A stretch of 64,000 nt of DNA from CAVPTL01 sp963727235 (lineage in GTDB: Bacteria; Actinomycetota; Thermoleophilia; Gaiellales; JAICJC01), in NCBI GenBank assembly GCA_963727235.1, contig CAVSFZ010000010.1, positions 186,001 to 250,000 of the forward strand. Direction: 5' to 3'. Both the position numbers and the translations under genes were made by a program. Positions 1 through 11,090 of this stretch are shown one piece after another. Numbering within the stretch: position 1 is the first letter of the stretch; the number at the start of each line of letters is the position of its first letter. The notes beneath the pieces were generated by a model. The model saw only the letters and a program-made list of their open reading frames with translations. It ran no database searches and was not told where the DNA came from.

Positions 1-210
1 CGTCGGTCGCGCCTCCAGCGTGACCTGGAGCCCCACGCTGCAGACGATGATCGGATTCGGCCACGTCCCGCCGGCGCTGGCGGCGCCGGGCACGAGCCTG
101 TCGGTGGGCTGGAGCGACCACGCGGTGGGTGAGGTGTCGGTGTGCGGCTACGGTGGTGGAGCTGCCGTTCGTTCGGCAGCGTCGCGCCAGCTGCGATTGG
201 CGGTGTATGA
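1..210 (+). CDS. C-terminal fragment of a GcvT-like aminomethyltransferase domain protein (partial, frameshifted)
   Basis: Only the last ~65 codons are in the window. The frame starting SVTWSPTL and continuing IGFGHVPPALAAPGT resembles the C-terminal barrel of GcvT and of sarcosine/dimethylglycine dehydrogenases (pattern GR.TS-TxSPTLxxxIGFxxVPP). The expected terminal VVELPF motif is read in another frame from about base 150, so at least one indel lies near base 125-150. The gene probably ends at the TGA at 208-210, overlapping the ATG of the next gene. A folate-dependent demethylase or sarcosine-type oxidase tail would fit the catabolic context, but the catalytic part is outside the window, so the exact enzyme cannot be named. 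Confidence 0.45.
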
Positions 211-2265
211 GCTACCGGCTTTCAGCGGATATCGGAGGCACGTTCACCGACCTCGTGCTGCTGGATCCGGAGGGCAATCTGCACGTGCACAAGACGCCGT
301 CCACTCCGCGCGACTTCACGGAGGGAATTCTCACCGGCGTCGAGCGGATCCTGCGTGAGCAGGAGGCCGAGCTGGGTGCCGTCGACACGTTCGTGCACGG
401 CGCGACGGTGGTGCTCGAACGCCCTGCTGCAGATGCGGTTGCCCCGCACCGGCCTGATCACGACGGCCGGCTTTCGCGACGTGCTCGAGATCATGCGCAC
501 CAACAACCCCGAGATGTACGACCTGAGCTACGTCAAGCCCGCGCCGCTGGTGCCGAGGGCGATGCGGCTGGAGGTGCGCGAGCGGATCCGTCACACCGGC
601 GAGGTGCTGACGCCGCTGGAGGAGGCCGACGTGCGGGATGCGGCTCGCAAGCTGGTCGCCGACGGCGCCGAGGCGGTCGCCGTCTGCCTGCTGCACGCCT
701 ACGCCAATCCGGTTCACGAGCAGCGGGTGGCCGAGATCCTGGGACAGGAGGCTCCCGGTCTCACCGTCTGCCTGTCGTCCGATGTCGCGCCGGAGTGGCG
801 CGAGTTCGAGCGTACCTCGACCACCTGCGTGAATGCCGCCACGATTCCGATCATCACCTCATACCTCGACCGCCTGGCAGCCAAGCTGGCCGGCGAGGGT
901 CTCACCAACGAGCTCTTGGTGATGCAGTCAAACGGCGGCGTGATGACCTCGCGGGCGGCCTGCCGCTGGCCGGTGCGGACGGTCATGTCCGGCCCCAGTG
1001 GCGGGGTGGTGGGCGCGCTGGCGCTGGCCGACGTGATCGAGACGCCCAACGTCGTCACCATCGATATCGGCGGCACCTCAAGCGACATGGGAGTGATCGC
1101 CGGCGGCCAGGCGGTGACAGTGGTCGAGAGCACGGTGGCCGACGGCTGCGCCATCCTCGCGCCGATGATCGAGATCCTCTCGATCGGAGCGGGGGGCGGT
1201 TCGATCGCCTGGCAGGACGCCGGCGGGGCGCTACGCGTCGGGCCGCAGAGCGCGGGGGCCGATCCCGCACCGGTGTGTTACGGCCGCGGCGGGAGCGAGC
1301 CCACCGTCACCGACGCAAACGTCGTGCTGGGTCGCATCGACCCGGGCTACTTCCTCGGCGGCGAGATGGAGCTCGACGTCGACGGCGCCCGCCGGGCGAT
1401 CGATGAGCGGGTGGCCACGCCACTGCAGCTGAGCCTGGAAACCGCCGCCGACGGGGTGCTTCGGATCGTCAACACCACCATGGCCAAGGCGATGCGGTCG
1501 ATCCTGATCGAGCGCGGCCACGATCCGCGCGACTTCGTGCTGATGGCGTTCGGCGGCGGCGGTGGATTGCACGCCGCGCCGCTGATGCGCGAGCTGAACA
1601 TTCCGCGCGGCGGTGGTGCCGAGCAACCCCGGGGCGCTGTCGGCCACCGGGATGCTGGGCACCGACTACCGCAACGACCGCTCCCGCACGATGGTGCGCG
1701 CGGTCGAGACGGTCGCGGCGGAGGAGCTGCGAGCGGGTGTTCGCCGAGCTCGAGCAGGAGGCCGCGCGGAGCACTCACCGCCGAGGGCGTGCCCGCCGCA
1801 ACCATCACGGTGCAGCGCTCCGCCGACCTGCGCTACACCGGCCAGGAGTACCACCTCAACATCGCCTGCCCCCCACCCGGCGAGACGGTCGATATCGCCG
1901 GCTTGCCCCAGCCTTCAACGCTGCGCACGAGCGGGTGTACGGGTACAGCACTCCCGAGTTCTGCGTGCAGCTGGTCGGCCTGCGGGTGGTCGCGATCGGG
2001 CACACCGAGCGGCCCCCGATCCCACATATCGAGGCGCGGCCCGAGGGCAGGCCCGCCGCAGCGCCACGCCGTTCGCAAGGTCTACTTCACCGACGCCGGC
2101 TGGGTTGACGCCGCCATCTACGTGGTCGACGACGTCGGCGCGGGCGACGTGATCGATGGGCCGGCGATCCTCGAGGATCCGCGCTCCACGATGCTGATCC
2201 TGCCGGGGCAGACCGGCACCGTCGACCGGTTCGGGAACCTGCACATCGAGGAACGGGCTCAGTGA
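207..2265 (+). CDS. hyuA: Hydantoinase/oxoprolinase subunit A (frameshifted at about six places)
   Basis: Probable ATP-dependent N-methylhydantoinase/5-oxoprolinase alpha subunit, which opens cyclic imides with ATP. The start MSYRLSADIGGTFTD at ATG 207 carries the N-terminal ATPase motif DIGGTFTD. A second phosphate-binding motif, IDIGGTSSDMG, lies near base 1062, and GGGGGLHA near 1550. The C-terminal part (YFTDAGW, GPAILEDPRSTMLILPG) ends at TGA 2263-2265. The reading frame moves 3-1-2-3-1-3-1 at about 413, 1610, 1735, 1772, 1905 and 2070. For example, an extra G inside CTCGAAC at ~413 breaks the expected NALLQMRLPRTGLITT. Residues on each side of every shift fit the family, so the gene is either freshly broken or mis-sequenced. 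It overlaps hyuB by GTGA. Subunit identity is secure; the substrate is not. Confidence 0.8.
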
Positions 2266-4042
2266 GCATCACCGGCGCATCCGGCACCACCCGAGCGGCC
2301 ACCGGGCATCGATCCGGTCACGCTCGAGGTGATCAGGGCCGGGCTGATCTCGATCGTGCGCGAGATGAGCGTGACGCTCACCCGCACCGCGTACTCGACC
2401 ATCATCCGCGACGTCCACGATTTCAGCTGCGTCGTCTTCGACGCCTCCGGCCGGTTGATCGCGCAGGCCGAGGGCATCCCGTCGTTCAACGGCGGAATGT
2501 CGTTCGCATTGGACGCGACCACCTCCAAGTTCCCGCTGGCCGAGATGCGGCCGGGCGACGTGTACCTCTCCAACGACCCCTACTTCGGCGAGGGCGCGTC
2601 CTTCCACAAGAACGACATCAACGTGATCATGCCGATCTTCGTCGACGGTGAGCTGGCGATGCTGAGCGCCAGCAAGGCGCACTACCTCGACATCGGCGGC
2701 AAGGATCCCGGCAGCTACTCACCCGATGCCGAGAACTCCTACCAGGAGGGCCTCACGATCCCGCCGGTGAAGCTGTTCGACCAGGGGGTCGTGAACGAGG
2801 CGGTGCTCGATATCTTCTTCGCCAATGTGCGCGTGCCCGCATCTCGAGCGCGGCGATCTGTCGGCCCAGCTGGCCGCCGGGAAGACGGCCGAGAGCCGAT
2901 CGGTCGAGCTGATTCAGAAGTACGGCCTGTCGACGCTGGATGCGGCGGTCGAGGATCTGCTCGACCACGGCGAGCGGATGGTGCGGGCGGCGCGTCGACC
3001 GCGTCCCGGACGGGGTGCACCATGCCTCCGGCTTCCACGACGCCGACGGCCGCAGCGACGAGCCGATCCCGCTGACGGTGAACGTGATCGTGAGCGGCGG
3101 GGAGGTCACCATCGATCTCGAGGGCTGCGCCCCGCAGCGGGCGTCGTCGTCGGGTAACTGCCACTGGCTGACCACCGTGGCGGCGGCCCGTGAGGCGATC
3201 ATGTTCTTGGCCGACACGTCGCTGGGCACGAACGAGGGGTCGTACCGGCCGATCACGGTGCTCGCGCCGCCGGGCTGCGTGTATCACCCGGTCGCCCCCG
3301 CCCCGACCACGACCGGCACGGCCGACCTGGGAGTGCGCCTGATCGAGCTGATCCTGGAGGCGCTGGCGCCGGTGCTGCCCGACGATGTGATCGCCGGCAC
3401 GTTCGGCACCGTCAGCGCGCTCGCGCTGGCCGGGGCGAGTCCCGACGGCGAGGAGTTCGTGCACTTCTCCCCTTACGCCGGCGGCTGGGGAGCACGGGCG
3501 GCCGCCGACGGCAACAGCGCCATGGTCTCGCTGCTTTCCGGCGACAATTTCAACATCCCCTGCGAGGTGATGGAGACGCGGTTCCCGGGCCTCCTGGCCG
3601 AGAGCTACGCGCTGCGAGAAGGATCGGCCGGCGCGGGCGCCCATCGCGGGGGCTGGGGCGTGCGGTACGACTACCGCACGCTGGTGCCGGTCGAGATGAG
3701 CGTCTGCCTCGACCACTACGCGTTCCCGCCGCGCGGACTGTTCGGTGGCGGGCGACGGTGAGGGCAGCGCGCTGGTGGTGGGCGAGGGCGACGACGCGCG
3801 GGTGTACCACCAGACGTCCGGGATCCGGGTGCCGGCGGGCACGCTCGTCAGCCACCGCACCGCCGGCGGCGGTGGATACGGCGATCCCTTCAGCCGCGAT
3901 CCCGAGGCCGTCGCGCGGGACGTCCGGAACCAGCTACTCAGCGCCGAGCAGGCCGCCGAGCAGTACGGCGTGGCGATCGACCCGGTCACGGCGACCGTCG
4001 ATCTCCGAAGCGACCGCGCGGCTGCGGAGTGCGTCGAAGTGA
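2262..4042 (+). CDS. hyuB: Hydantoinase/oxoprolinase subunit B (frameshifted)
   Basis: Beta subunit partner of HyuA. The start is the GTG at 2262 overlapping the hyuA stop. The signature GIDPVTLEVIRAGLISIVREM is read after a frame change near 2300. Family landmarks follow in order: HDFSCVVFDASGRLIAQAEG, GDVYLSNDPYFGEG, GKDPGSYSPDA, then SGNCHW, NEGSYRPI and GGWGVRYDYRT. Further shifts fall at about 2840, 2988, 3742 and 4004. After the last, an extra C restores EATARLRSASK and a TGA at 4040-4042 that overlaps the GTG start of the next gene. All are best explained as +1 changes. HyuA and HyuB normally form a heteromeric cytoplasmic complex acting on hydantoin-type rings, which fits the flanking N-heterocycle enzymes. 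Confidence 0.78.
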
Positions 4043-6448
4043 CCGATCCCGCGCACCAGAAGCGCCCCGGGCTGATCGGAAAGCGGATACCCCGGGTCGA
4101 GGACGCCCGGTTCCTGCAGGGCCGGGCGACGTACGTGGCCGACGTGCGGCTGCCCGGCATGCTGGAGATCGCGTTCGTGCGCAGCCAGATGCCTCACGCC
4201 ATGATCGAGTCGATCGACACCTCCGAGGCTGCGGCCGCGGAGGGGGTCGTGAGGGTTGTCACGTCCGAGGATCTCACCGACGTCTCGCCCGTCCCCGATT
4301 TCCCCGATTGGGCCCGCCCGGTGGCGACCTTCCCGCTGTGCCGGGACCGGGTCAGGTACGTGGGTGCGCCGCTGGCGGCGGTGGTGGCGACCGACCGCTA
4401 TCTCGCCGAGGACGCCGCCGAGCTGGTGTACGCCGACCTCGATCCGCTCCCGGCGGCGGCGTCGGTCGACGCTGCGCTGGCTCCCGATGCGCCGATCCTG
4501 TACGACGGCTGGCCCGACAACAAGGTCGTGGATTTCCAGGCCGAGAACGCGGCCGCCGACGAGGCGTTCGAGCGGCTGCGCATGGTCGGCGAGTCTTCGA
4601 GATCGGCAGGCACGCCGCGTCGCCGATGGAGTGCCGCGGGGTGGCGGCGGAGTACCGCCACGGCCGGCTGACGGTGTGGACGTCGACCCAGTTCGCGCAC
4701 ATCGCCCGGTCGATGTACTCGTACGTGCTCGGCCTGCCCGAGCGGGAGATCCGCGTGATCGCGCCCGACGTCGGCGGCGGGTTCGGCCAGAAGGCGGAGG
4801 TGTATCCCGAGGACTACGTGGTGGCCTGGCTGGCGATCAAGCTGGGCCAGCCGGTGCGCTGGATCGAGGATCGCTACGAGCACCTGATCTCGGCCTGCCA
4901 CGCCCGCGACGTGCGCATCGACCTCGAGGCGGCGGTCCACGACGACGGCGCGATCGAGGCGATGCGCGGCACCATCTGGCAGGACCTCGGCTCCGGCGAG
5001 ATCTTCCCCAACGGCTTCAATCCCGCCTTCGTCGCCGCGGGCTCGCTGGTCGGCCCCTACCGGATCGCCGAGCAGAAGATCTCGGTGGTCGCGGTGGCCA
5101 CCAACAAGGTTCCCGCCGGGCGCCTACCGCGGGTTCGGCATCCCCGAGGCGGTGTTCGCGATGGAGCGGCTGGTCGACAAGATCGCCCGCGAGCTCGAGA
5201 TCGACGTGCACGATCTGCGCCGGCTGAACATGATCCGCGCCGACGAGCTGCCGTTCGAGACGGCGGCGGGTTCGGTGATCGACTCGGGCAGCCACCACGA
5301 GGCGTACGAGAGCGCGGTCGCCTGGGGGGAGGCCGCGCGTGCGCGACGTGGAGTGCCGGCGTTCGGAGACGACCCCGCCCACCGGGTCGGCGTCGGCTAC
5401 GCGACCTACGTCGAGGGCGTCGCGGCGACCTACTTCGGCACGAACGGCAACTGGACGTCGCAGGACTCGGCCGACATCCGCTTCGACCGCGACGGCGGCG
5501 TGACCGTCGCGGTCGGCCTGGGCGCCATGGGCCAGGGGCTGTGGACGATGGTCGCGACGCTCACCGCCGACGCGCTGGGCCTCCCGATCGACCAGGTGCG
5601 CGTGGTGATGGGCGACACCGACACCTCGCCCCACGGGCTCGGCAGCTGGGCGAGCCGGTCGGTCACGGTCGCGGGCGGAGCGATCGAGCAGGCGGCCGGA
5701 ACGATGCGGGACAAGGGCCTGCGGATCGCCGCGCACCTGCTGGAGGCCGCGCCCGACGACCTCGAGCTCGCCGACGGCGTCTTCTCGGTGCGCGGCAGCC
5801 CGGAGCACTCGGTGACCTGGGAGCAGGTCGCGACGGCCGCGCTCGCGCGCACGCTCGACCTGCCGCCCGACATCGAGCCCGGCCTGGACGCGCGGGTGAC
5901 GTACGACCCGCTGGGCGTGGACGGGCGCCGGCTCGACCACGTGCCCAACGACGCGGCCGCATGAACGCCTGTCCGACGTACACCAACGCCACGCACGCGG
6001 CGGTGGTGTCGGTGGACGAGGCGACCGGCGCCGTGACCGTGCTCGGCTACTTCGTCGCGCACGACTGCGGCGTGGTGATCAACCCGCTGATCGTCGCCGG
6101 CCAGGTCCACGGCGGGGTGGCACAGGGGATCGGCGGCGTGCTGCTCGAGGAGATCGCCTACGACGAGGCGGCGTACCCGCAGGCGACCACGTTCATGGAC
6201 TACCTGGTGCCGACGGCGACCGAGATCCCGACCATCTCCAGCGCGCAGTTCGAGACGCCCGCGCCGGACCTCGCCTGGGGTGCCAAGGGCGCCGGGGAGG
6301 CCGGCATCGTCGGCCCGGCCGCCGCGATCGCCTCGGCGGTCGAGGACGCCCTGGCGGATCTCGCGTCGAGCCGATCCGATCGACGCCGGTGACGCCGTCG
6401 AGCGTGCGCGCGGCGATCGCCGAGGCCGCCGGGGAGGTGGTCTCGTGA
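4039..6448 (+). CDS. Molybdenum hydroxylase large subunit (xanthine dehydrogenase/CoxL family; frameshifted)
   Basis: Molybdopterin-binding catalytic subunit. It begins at GTG 4039 (VTDPAHQKRPGLIGKRIPR, then the family motif RVEDARFLQG). The Mo-domain shows VGGGFGQK (about 4770), AYRGFG read across the shift at ~5125, MGQGLWTM (about 5527), NPLIVAGQVHGGVAQG and GAKGAGEAG near 6280, with the conserved catalytic Glu. AYRGFG, rather than AYxCSFR, argues against a form I CO dehydrogenase and for a xanthine dehydrogenase-like or other N-heterocycle hydroxylase. Frame changes occur near 4593, 5125, 5960 and 6350. The last restores a C-terminus ending at TGA 6446-6448, overlapping the start of the FAD subunit gene. 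It acts with the next two genes as an LMS heterotrimer in the cytoplasm. Confidence 0.82.
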
Positions 6449-7300
6449 AGCCCGCTCCGTTCCAGTACGCGCGGCCGGCGACCGTCGAGGAGGCCGTGGC
6501 GGTGCTGTCCCGAGCACGGCGACGAGGCCAAGGTGCTGGCGGGCGGTCAGAGCCTGATTCCGATGCTGAACTTCAGGCTCGCGCGGCCGGGCGTGCTGGT
6601 CGACATCACGCGCGATCCCGGAGCTCGGCCGGATCGAGCGGCACAACGGCACGCTCGTGATCGGCGCCGCCGTGCCCCAGGCCGAAGCCGAGCGCTCGGC
6701 GCTGGCGGCAGAGGCGTGCCCGCTGCTGCCGCAGGCCCTGCACCACGTCGGCCACCCGCAGATCCGCGCGCGCGGCACGGTCGGCGGAAGGCTCGCCCAC
6801 GCCGACGCCTCGGCCGAGCTGGCCGCGGTTGCGCTGGCACTCGATGCGAGCTGGTGGTGCGCGGGCCGGAGGGCGAGCGCACGGTTCCCGCCGGCTCGTT
6901 CTTCATCGGTCCCTGCATGACCACGATCAAGGACGACGAGTTGCTGACCGAGGTGCGCCTGCCGGTGCTGCCGGAGCACCGCACCGCGTTCGTCGAGCTC
7001 GCCCGGCGGCGCGGCGACTTCGCCGTGGTGGGGCTCGCCGTGCGCTCTTCGGATGGAACCCCGACGCACGTGGTCGCAGACGCTCGGCTGGCCGCGATCG
7101 GGGTGGGCGGCCGCGCCCAGCGCCTGCGTCAGGCCGAGGAGGTGCTGGTCGGCCAGGCTGTCACCCCCGAGCTGATGTCCGCCGCGGGCGAGGCCGCCGC
7201 CGCGGAGGTCGACCCGCCGTCAGATCGGTGAAAGGCGACGCCGACTACCGGCGTCAGTGCTTTCCACCCTGGTGCGGCGGTCACTGACGGAGGTGGCGCG

Positions 7301-7304
<4 letters not shown>
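6445..7304 (+). CDS. Molybdenum hydroxylase FAD-binding (medium) subunit (frameshifted)
   Basis: CoxM/XdhB-type flavin subunit that passes electrons from the Fe-S subunit to an acceptor. The GTG start at 6445 overlaps the preceding stop. The N-terminus KPAPFQYARPATVEEAV is typical, followed by the FAD motif AGGQSLIPMLNFRLARP (~6540) and the second FAD motif TVGGRLAHADASAE (~6780); most relatives have GGN in place of GGR. The C-terminal CO_deh_flav domain (DELLTEVRLP, FVELARRRGDFAVVG) is intact. Shifts near 6515, 6622, 6845 and 7225 break the frame. After the last, VLSTLVRRSLTEVAR leads to a TGA at 7302-7304 overlapping the next GTG. Confidence 0.8.
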
Positions 7305-7792
<488 letters not shown>

Positions 7793-7796
<4 letters not shown>

Positions 7797-8728
7797 ATGA
7801 CGCTCGTGACATGGTTGGCTACGGGCGTCACCAGCCGCGGGTACGGTGGCCCGGCGATGCTCGGGTTGCGGTCAACCTGCACGTCAACTACGAGGCCGGC
7901 GCCGAATACACCTCCCAGCAGGATGGGCGGAACGAACCGGTGGGTGAGTTCCCGATCGGCCTCGAGGGCTCGATCCCTGACCGGGCAACGCAGTCCACCT
8001 TCGAATACGAGTCGCGCGCCGGGTTCTGGCGGGTCGTGCGGATCTTCGAGGAGTACGGGGTGTCGGCAACCATCAACGCCTGTGCGGTGGCGCTCGAGCG
8101 AAACGCGGATGTGGCCGGGTATCTCCGCCACTCGCCTCACGAGATCTCGTGTCACGGTTGGCGATGGGAGGAACTCTGGACGCTGGATCGCGACCAGGAG
8201 CGCGACCATCTGCAACGCGCGGTGGCCTCGATCGAGCAGAGCTGCGGACGGCGACCGGTGGGCTGGTGCTCGAGGCTGATGCAGTCCCAGCACACCCGCG
8301 AGCTGCTGGTCGAGGAGGGCGGCTTCCTGTACGACTCGGACGCGCTCAACGACGACCTGCCCTACACGGTGGCGGTGGAGGGCGGCGAGCACCTGGTGAT
8401 GCCGTTGTCGTTCACCTACAACGACGGCCGGTTCGTACTCGGCGGTGCCGATGATCCGGTGGCTTTCGGGAATTATCTGCGGCTCGGCTTGGACGAGCTT
8501 TGGCGGGAAGGCGGCACTTCGCCCAAGCTGATGACGGTCAGCCTACATCCCCGCTGGATCGGCCAGGCGGCGCGGGCGGCGGCGTTGCGGGCGTTCCTGG
8601 AGCACGCTCTGGAGAAGGGCAACGTGTGGATCGCACGGCGGGATGAGATCGCGCGATGGTGGCTCGACCACGTCGAGGGGTTCGGCACGGTGGACGCTGC
8701 GACCGGCTCCGAAGGAGCGGTGCTGTGA
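7793..8728 (+). CDS. Polysaccharide-deacetylase-fold hydrolase, PuuE/allantoinase-like
   Basis: A 311-residue intact protein starting at ATG 7793. It has the NodB-like barrel of the PuuE (cofactor-independent allantoinase) branch: NLHVNYEAGAEYT replaces the usual DDG motif, HGWRW provides the metal-site His region, and the C-terminal motif is SLHPRWIGQAAR. PuuE enzymes open the hydantoin ring of allantoin; related members act on other cyclic imides or N-acyl groups. Its place between a molybdenum hydroxylase and an HpxO-like urate hydroxylase supports a ring-opening role after urate oxidation. The specificity is inferred, not proven, and a plain carbohydrate or imide deacetylase remains possible. 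Confidence 0.7.
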
Positions 8729-9210
8729 CCGGCCCCGCTGACCGCGAGCTGTCCGACCTGATGGTCACCCTGCGTGACCGGCTGGCGCTTTCGCGGGCCA
8801 CGCTACGCCTGGACGTGCCGGCCGACCGGCCGATGCCGATGACCCACGAGGCGCTCGCGCCCGGTGTCGCGAGCGTCCATCGGCCGGGTGGTGGCAGCGG
8901 ACGGGTCTCCCACCGTCGCGACGATTCTTCGCACTCGCCCGTGCTGGCGATACCCGACACCGGTCGTGCGGCAGAGGTCGATCCCGCCTTCGACGACGAC
9001 GGGTTTCGGGCGATGGTGCGTGACTACGGCGGTCTTGCGGCGTTTGTCGCCGCGCCGGTGTTCGAACGGGAGAAGCTGGTGGGGATCCTGTCGCTGCACC
9101 AGCTCTCGGCTCCCCGCAGCTGGACCGGAGACGAGCTCGAGGCGGCCCACCACGCGACCACGCGGATTGCCGAGCTGCGCCCGGAACTGGCGCGGGAGCG
9201 GGAACGATGA
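8725..9210 (+). CDS. GAF-domain protein (probably two compensating frameshifts)
   Basis: About 160 residues, with GTG 8725 overlapping the previous stop. The C-terminal half reads as a GAF sensory domain: AFVAAPVFEREKLVGILSLHQL, then RSWTGDELEAAHHATTRIAEL. Between about 8866 and 8935 the printed frame gives a poor Arg/His/Ser-rich run. Frame 2 there reads SIGRVVAADGSPTVATILR, a much better GAF core, so two opposite shifts are likely. No DNA-binding or catalytic domain is attached. It may sense a pathway ligand or be an enzyme accessory. Confidence 0.55.
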   Translation: MTGPADRELSDLMVTLRDRLALSRATLRLDVPADRPMPMTHEALAPGVASVHRPGGGSGRVSHRRDDSSHSPVLAIPDTGRAAEVDPAFDDDGFRAMVRDYGGLAAFVAAPVFEREKLVGILSLHQLSAPRSWTGDELEAAHHATTRIAELRPELARERER

Positions 9211-10364
9211 ACGACCTGCGGATCGTGGTGGTGGGCGCAGGCATCGGCGGGCTGGCGGCCGGCATCGCGCTGCGGCGATGCGGATTTGACGTGGAGGTGT
9301 ACGAACGCGCCCCCGAGTTGCGCCCACTCGGCGCCGGCATCTGCATGTGGCCAAACGGCGCCAAGGCCGCGAACTCGCTGGGACTGGGCGCTGAGCTCGA
9401 GCAGCGCAGCCCCATGCTCACCGGGGTGCGGTATCACGATCGGGCGGGGACGCTCACCTCTTCGATCAGTTGCGAGCAGCTGGTCGCGAGGTCCGGCGCC
9501 CGGCCCTATCCCTTGGCTCGGGCCGATCTGCATCTCGCACTGCTCGGCCAGCTTGGGGATACCCCGGTGCATCTCGGCAAGGAATGCGTCGGCGCCGAGC
9601 AGGACGACCAGTCGGCGACGGTGGAGTTCAGCGACGGAACCTCCGCCACCGGAGACGTGGTGGTGGCGGCCGACGGGGTGTGGTCGGCGCTGCGCGCCCA
9701 CGTCGCCGAAAGCGCCCGTTTGCGCTACCTGTACACGACCTGGCTGGCGCTGGTCGGCGACGATCTGAGCCTGACCCAGCCCGGCACGTTCTCGTTCTAC
9801 GCCGACGTCACGCAGAGGGTGGGCGTGCTCCCGGTCAGCGATCACCGGCTGTACGTCTTTCTGGACGCACCGGTGGCCGAGGATTGGGGCGACGGAGCGT
9901 CTGCCGACGACCAGCTGCGCGAGCTGTTCGGCGATTGGGGCGGCCCGGTTGCGCGGTTGGTGGAGGGCGTCGATCCCGACTCGGTCGCACGGCTCCCGGT
10001 ATGTGATCTCGATCCGCTCGACTCGTTCGTGCGCGGCCGGATCGCGTTGATCGGAGACGCGGCTCACGCGACCGCTCCCACGCTCGGCCAGGGCGGTGCG
10101 CTGGCGATGGAGGACGCGATCGTGCTGTCCCGCCAGCTGGCCGCGACCAGCGTGTCGGTCGCCGACGCGCTGCACCGATACGACGGTGCCAGCCGCGCCC
10201 GCGCCCAGCCGATCGTCAAGGCGGCGCGCGCCCGGGCACAGGCGATGGTGCACGGCGTCGCGCCGACGGTGACGGACGAGCCCGCGATCGTCAGGGGAGC
10301 GGCTGCTCCCGAGGCGTTCATGGACGTGCTCATGACCATTTCCAACACAGGACCCATGGGATGA
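9207..10364 (+). CDS. hpxO: FAD-dependent urate hydroxylase-like monooxygenase
   Basis: A 385-residue class A flavoprotein monooxygenase, unbroken in an otherwise frameshifted neighbourhood. Motifs: GAGIGGLAAG (dinucleotide binding, residue ~10), VAADGVWSALR (DG motif) and LIGDAAHATAPTLGQGG (GD motif). The protein aligns end to end with what I recall of Klebsiella HpxO, including ARADLHLALL, the LPVSDHRLYVFLDAP stretch and the terminal GPMG. Arg204 and Tyr216, the HpxO residues implicated in urate binding and catalysis, fall at exactly the same positions here. The likely reaction is urate + NADH + O2 to 5-hydroxyisourate. ATG 9207 overlaps the preceding stop. A different aromatic or heterocyclic substrate cannot be ruled out. 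Confidence 0.75.
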   Translation: MNDLRIVVVGAGIGGLAAGIALRRCGFDVEVYERAPELRPLGAGICMWPNGAKAANSLGLGAELEQRSPMLTGVRYHDRAGTLTSSISCEQLVARSGARPYPLARADLHLALLGQLGDTPVHLGKECVGAEQDDQSATVEFSDGTSATGDVVVAADGVWSALRAHVAESARLRYLYTTWLALVGDDLSLTQPGTFSFYADVTQRVGVLPVSDHRLYVFLDAPVAEDWGDGASADDQLRELFGDWGGPVARLVEGVDPDSVARLPVCDLDPLDSFVRGRIALIGDAAHATAPTLGQGGALAMEDAIVLSRQLAATSVSVADALHRYDGASRARAQPIVKAARARAQAMVHGVAPTVTDEPAIVRGAAAPEAFMDVLMTISNTGPMG

Positions 10365-10389
10365 AACGACACAACGAAAAGAGGCGAGC

Positions 10390-11086
10390 ATGAGCGGCGA
10401 AGAGCTGGCCTGGGAACAGGTGATCCGAGTGCCACCGGTCGAGATCGACTACGCCAACTCGGCGTTGGTGGTGATCGATCTGCAGAACGGGTTTGCCCGG
10501 CGTGACCAGGGGTTGTTCAAGCGACTGAGGGAGACCGGGCTGGAGGAGGAGTCGGAGTACGCCATCACCCGGCTCGAGCAGGTGGTGGTGCCGGCTGTGC
10601 AGAGCCTGGCCGCCGGCCTTCCGCGCCGCCGGGCGGCCGGTGGTGTTCGCGCGCTGCGCGTCGCTGCGCGGTGACGGCTCCGACCAGACCGCGCGTCATC
10701 GAGCGCAGGGACTGGCGTTCCCGCAGTGGTCGCAGCTGGCCCAGATCATCGACGATCTGGAACCGGAGCAGGGGGACATCGTCCTGACCAAGACCGGGTC
10801 GGGGTGCTTCACCTCCACCAACCTCGATCACCTGCTGCGCAACATGGGAGTGCGCAGCGTCGTTCTGACCGGCATGTGGACGAACTCGTGCGTCGAGACC
10901 ACCGCCCGCGACGCCGGCGACCTCGACTATCAGGTGGTGATCGTGGAGGACGCGTGCGTGGCCATGACACCGCGAAATCACGAGTGGGCGTTGCTCTACC
11001 TGGGCGATAACTTCGCCGAGATCCGCACCGCCACCGAGGTGGCCGCCGCCGTTGCGGGCGATCCTGTCACGCTGCGAGAGGTCTAG
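10390..11086 (+). CDS. Isochorismatase-fold amidohydrolase (one frameshift)
   Basis: Cysteine hydrolase of the isochorismatase/N-carbamoylsarcosine amidase family. The ATG at 10390 has GAGG just upstream. The catalytic Asp is in VVIDLQNGF, the Lys in VLTKTGSGCF and the nucleophile Cys in WTNSCVETTARDA. An extra G in GCCGGCC at about 10617 shifts the frame; removing it restores AAFRAAGRPVVFARC. Such enzymes hydrolyse carbamoyl or amide groups (N-carbamoylsarcosine, ureidoacrylate, maleamate). In this operon it would release ammonia from a linear ureido intermediate, for instance the HyuAB product. The exact substrate is unknown. Confidence 0.75.
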
Positions 11087-11090
11087 CGAC

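Noticed and set aside
129..1406. Long Arg-rich reading frames overlapping hyuA as separate genes
   Set aside because: They are shadow frames of GC-rich coding sequence; only the segments carrying HyuA motifs are real.
207..4042. Programmed frameshifting as the cause of the multiple frame changes
   Set aside because: The shift sites are numerous, share no slippery heptamer and occur across unrelated enzymes, so sequencing insertions explain them better.
2739..4160. 473-codon minus-strand open frame opposite hyuB
   Set aside because: Its composition is Arg/Pro/Ala-rich without motifs, and it lies opposite conserved HyuB sequence.
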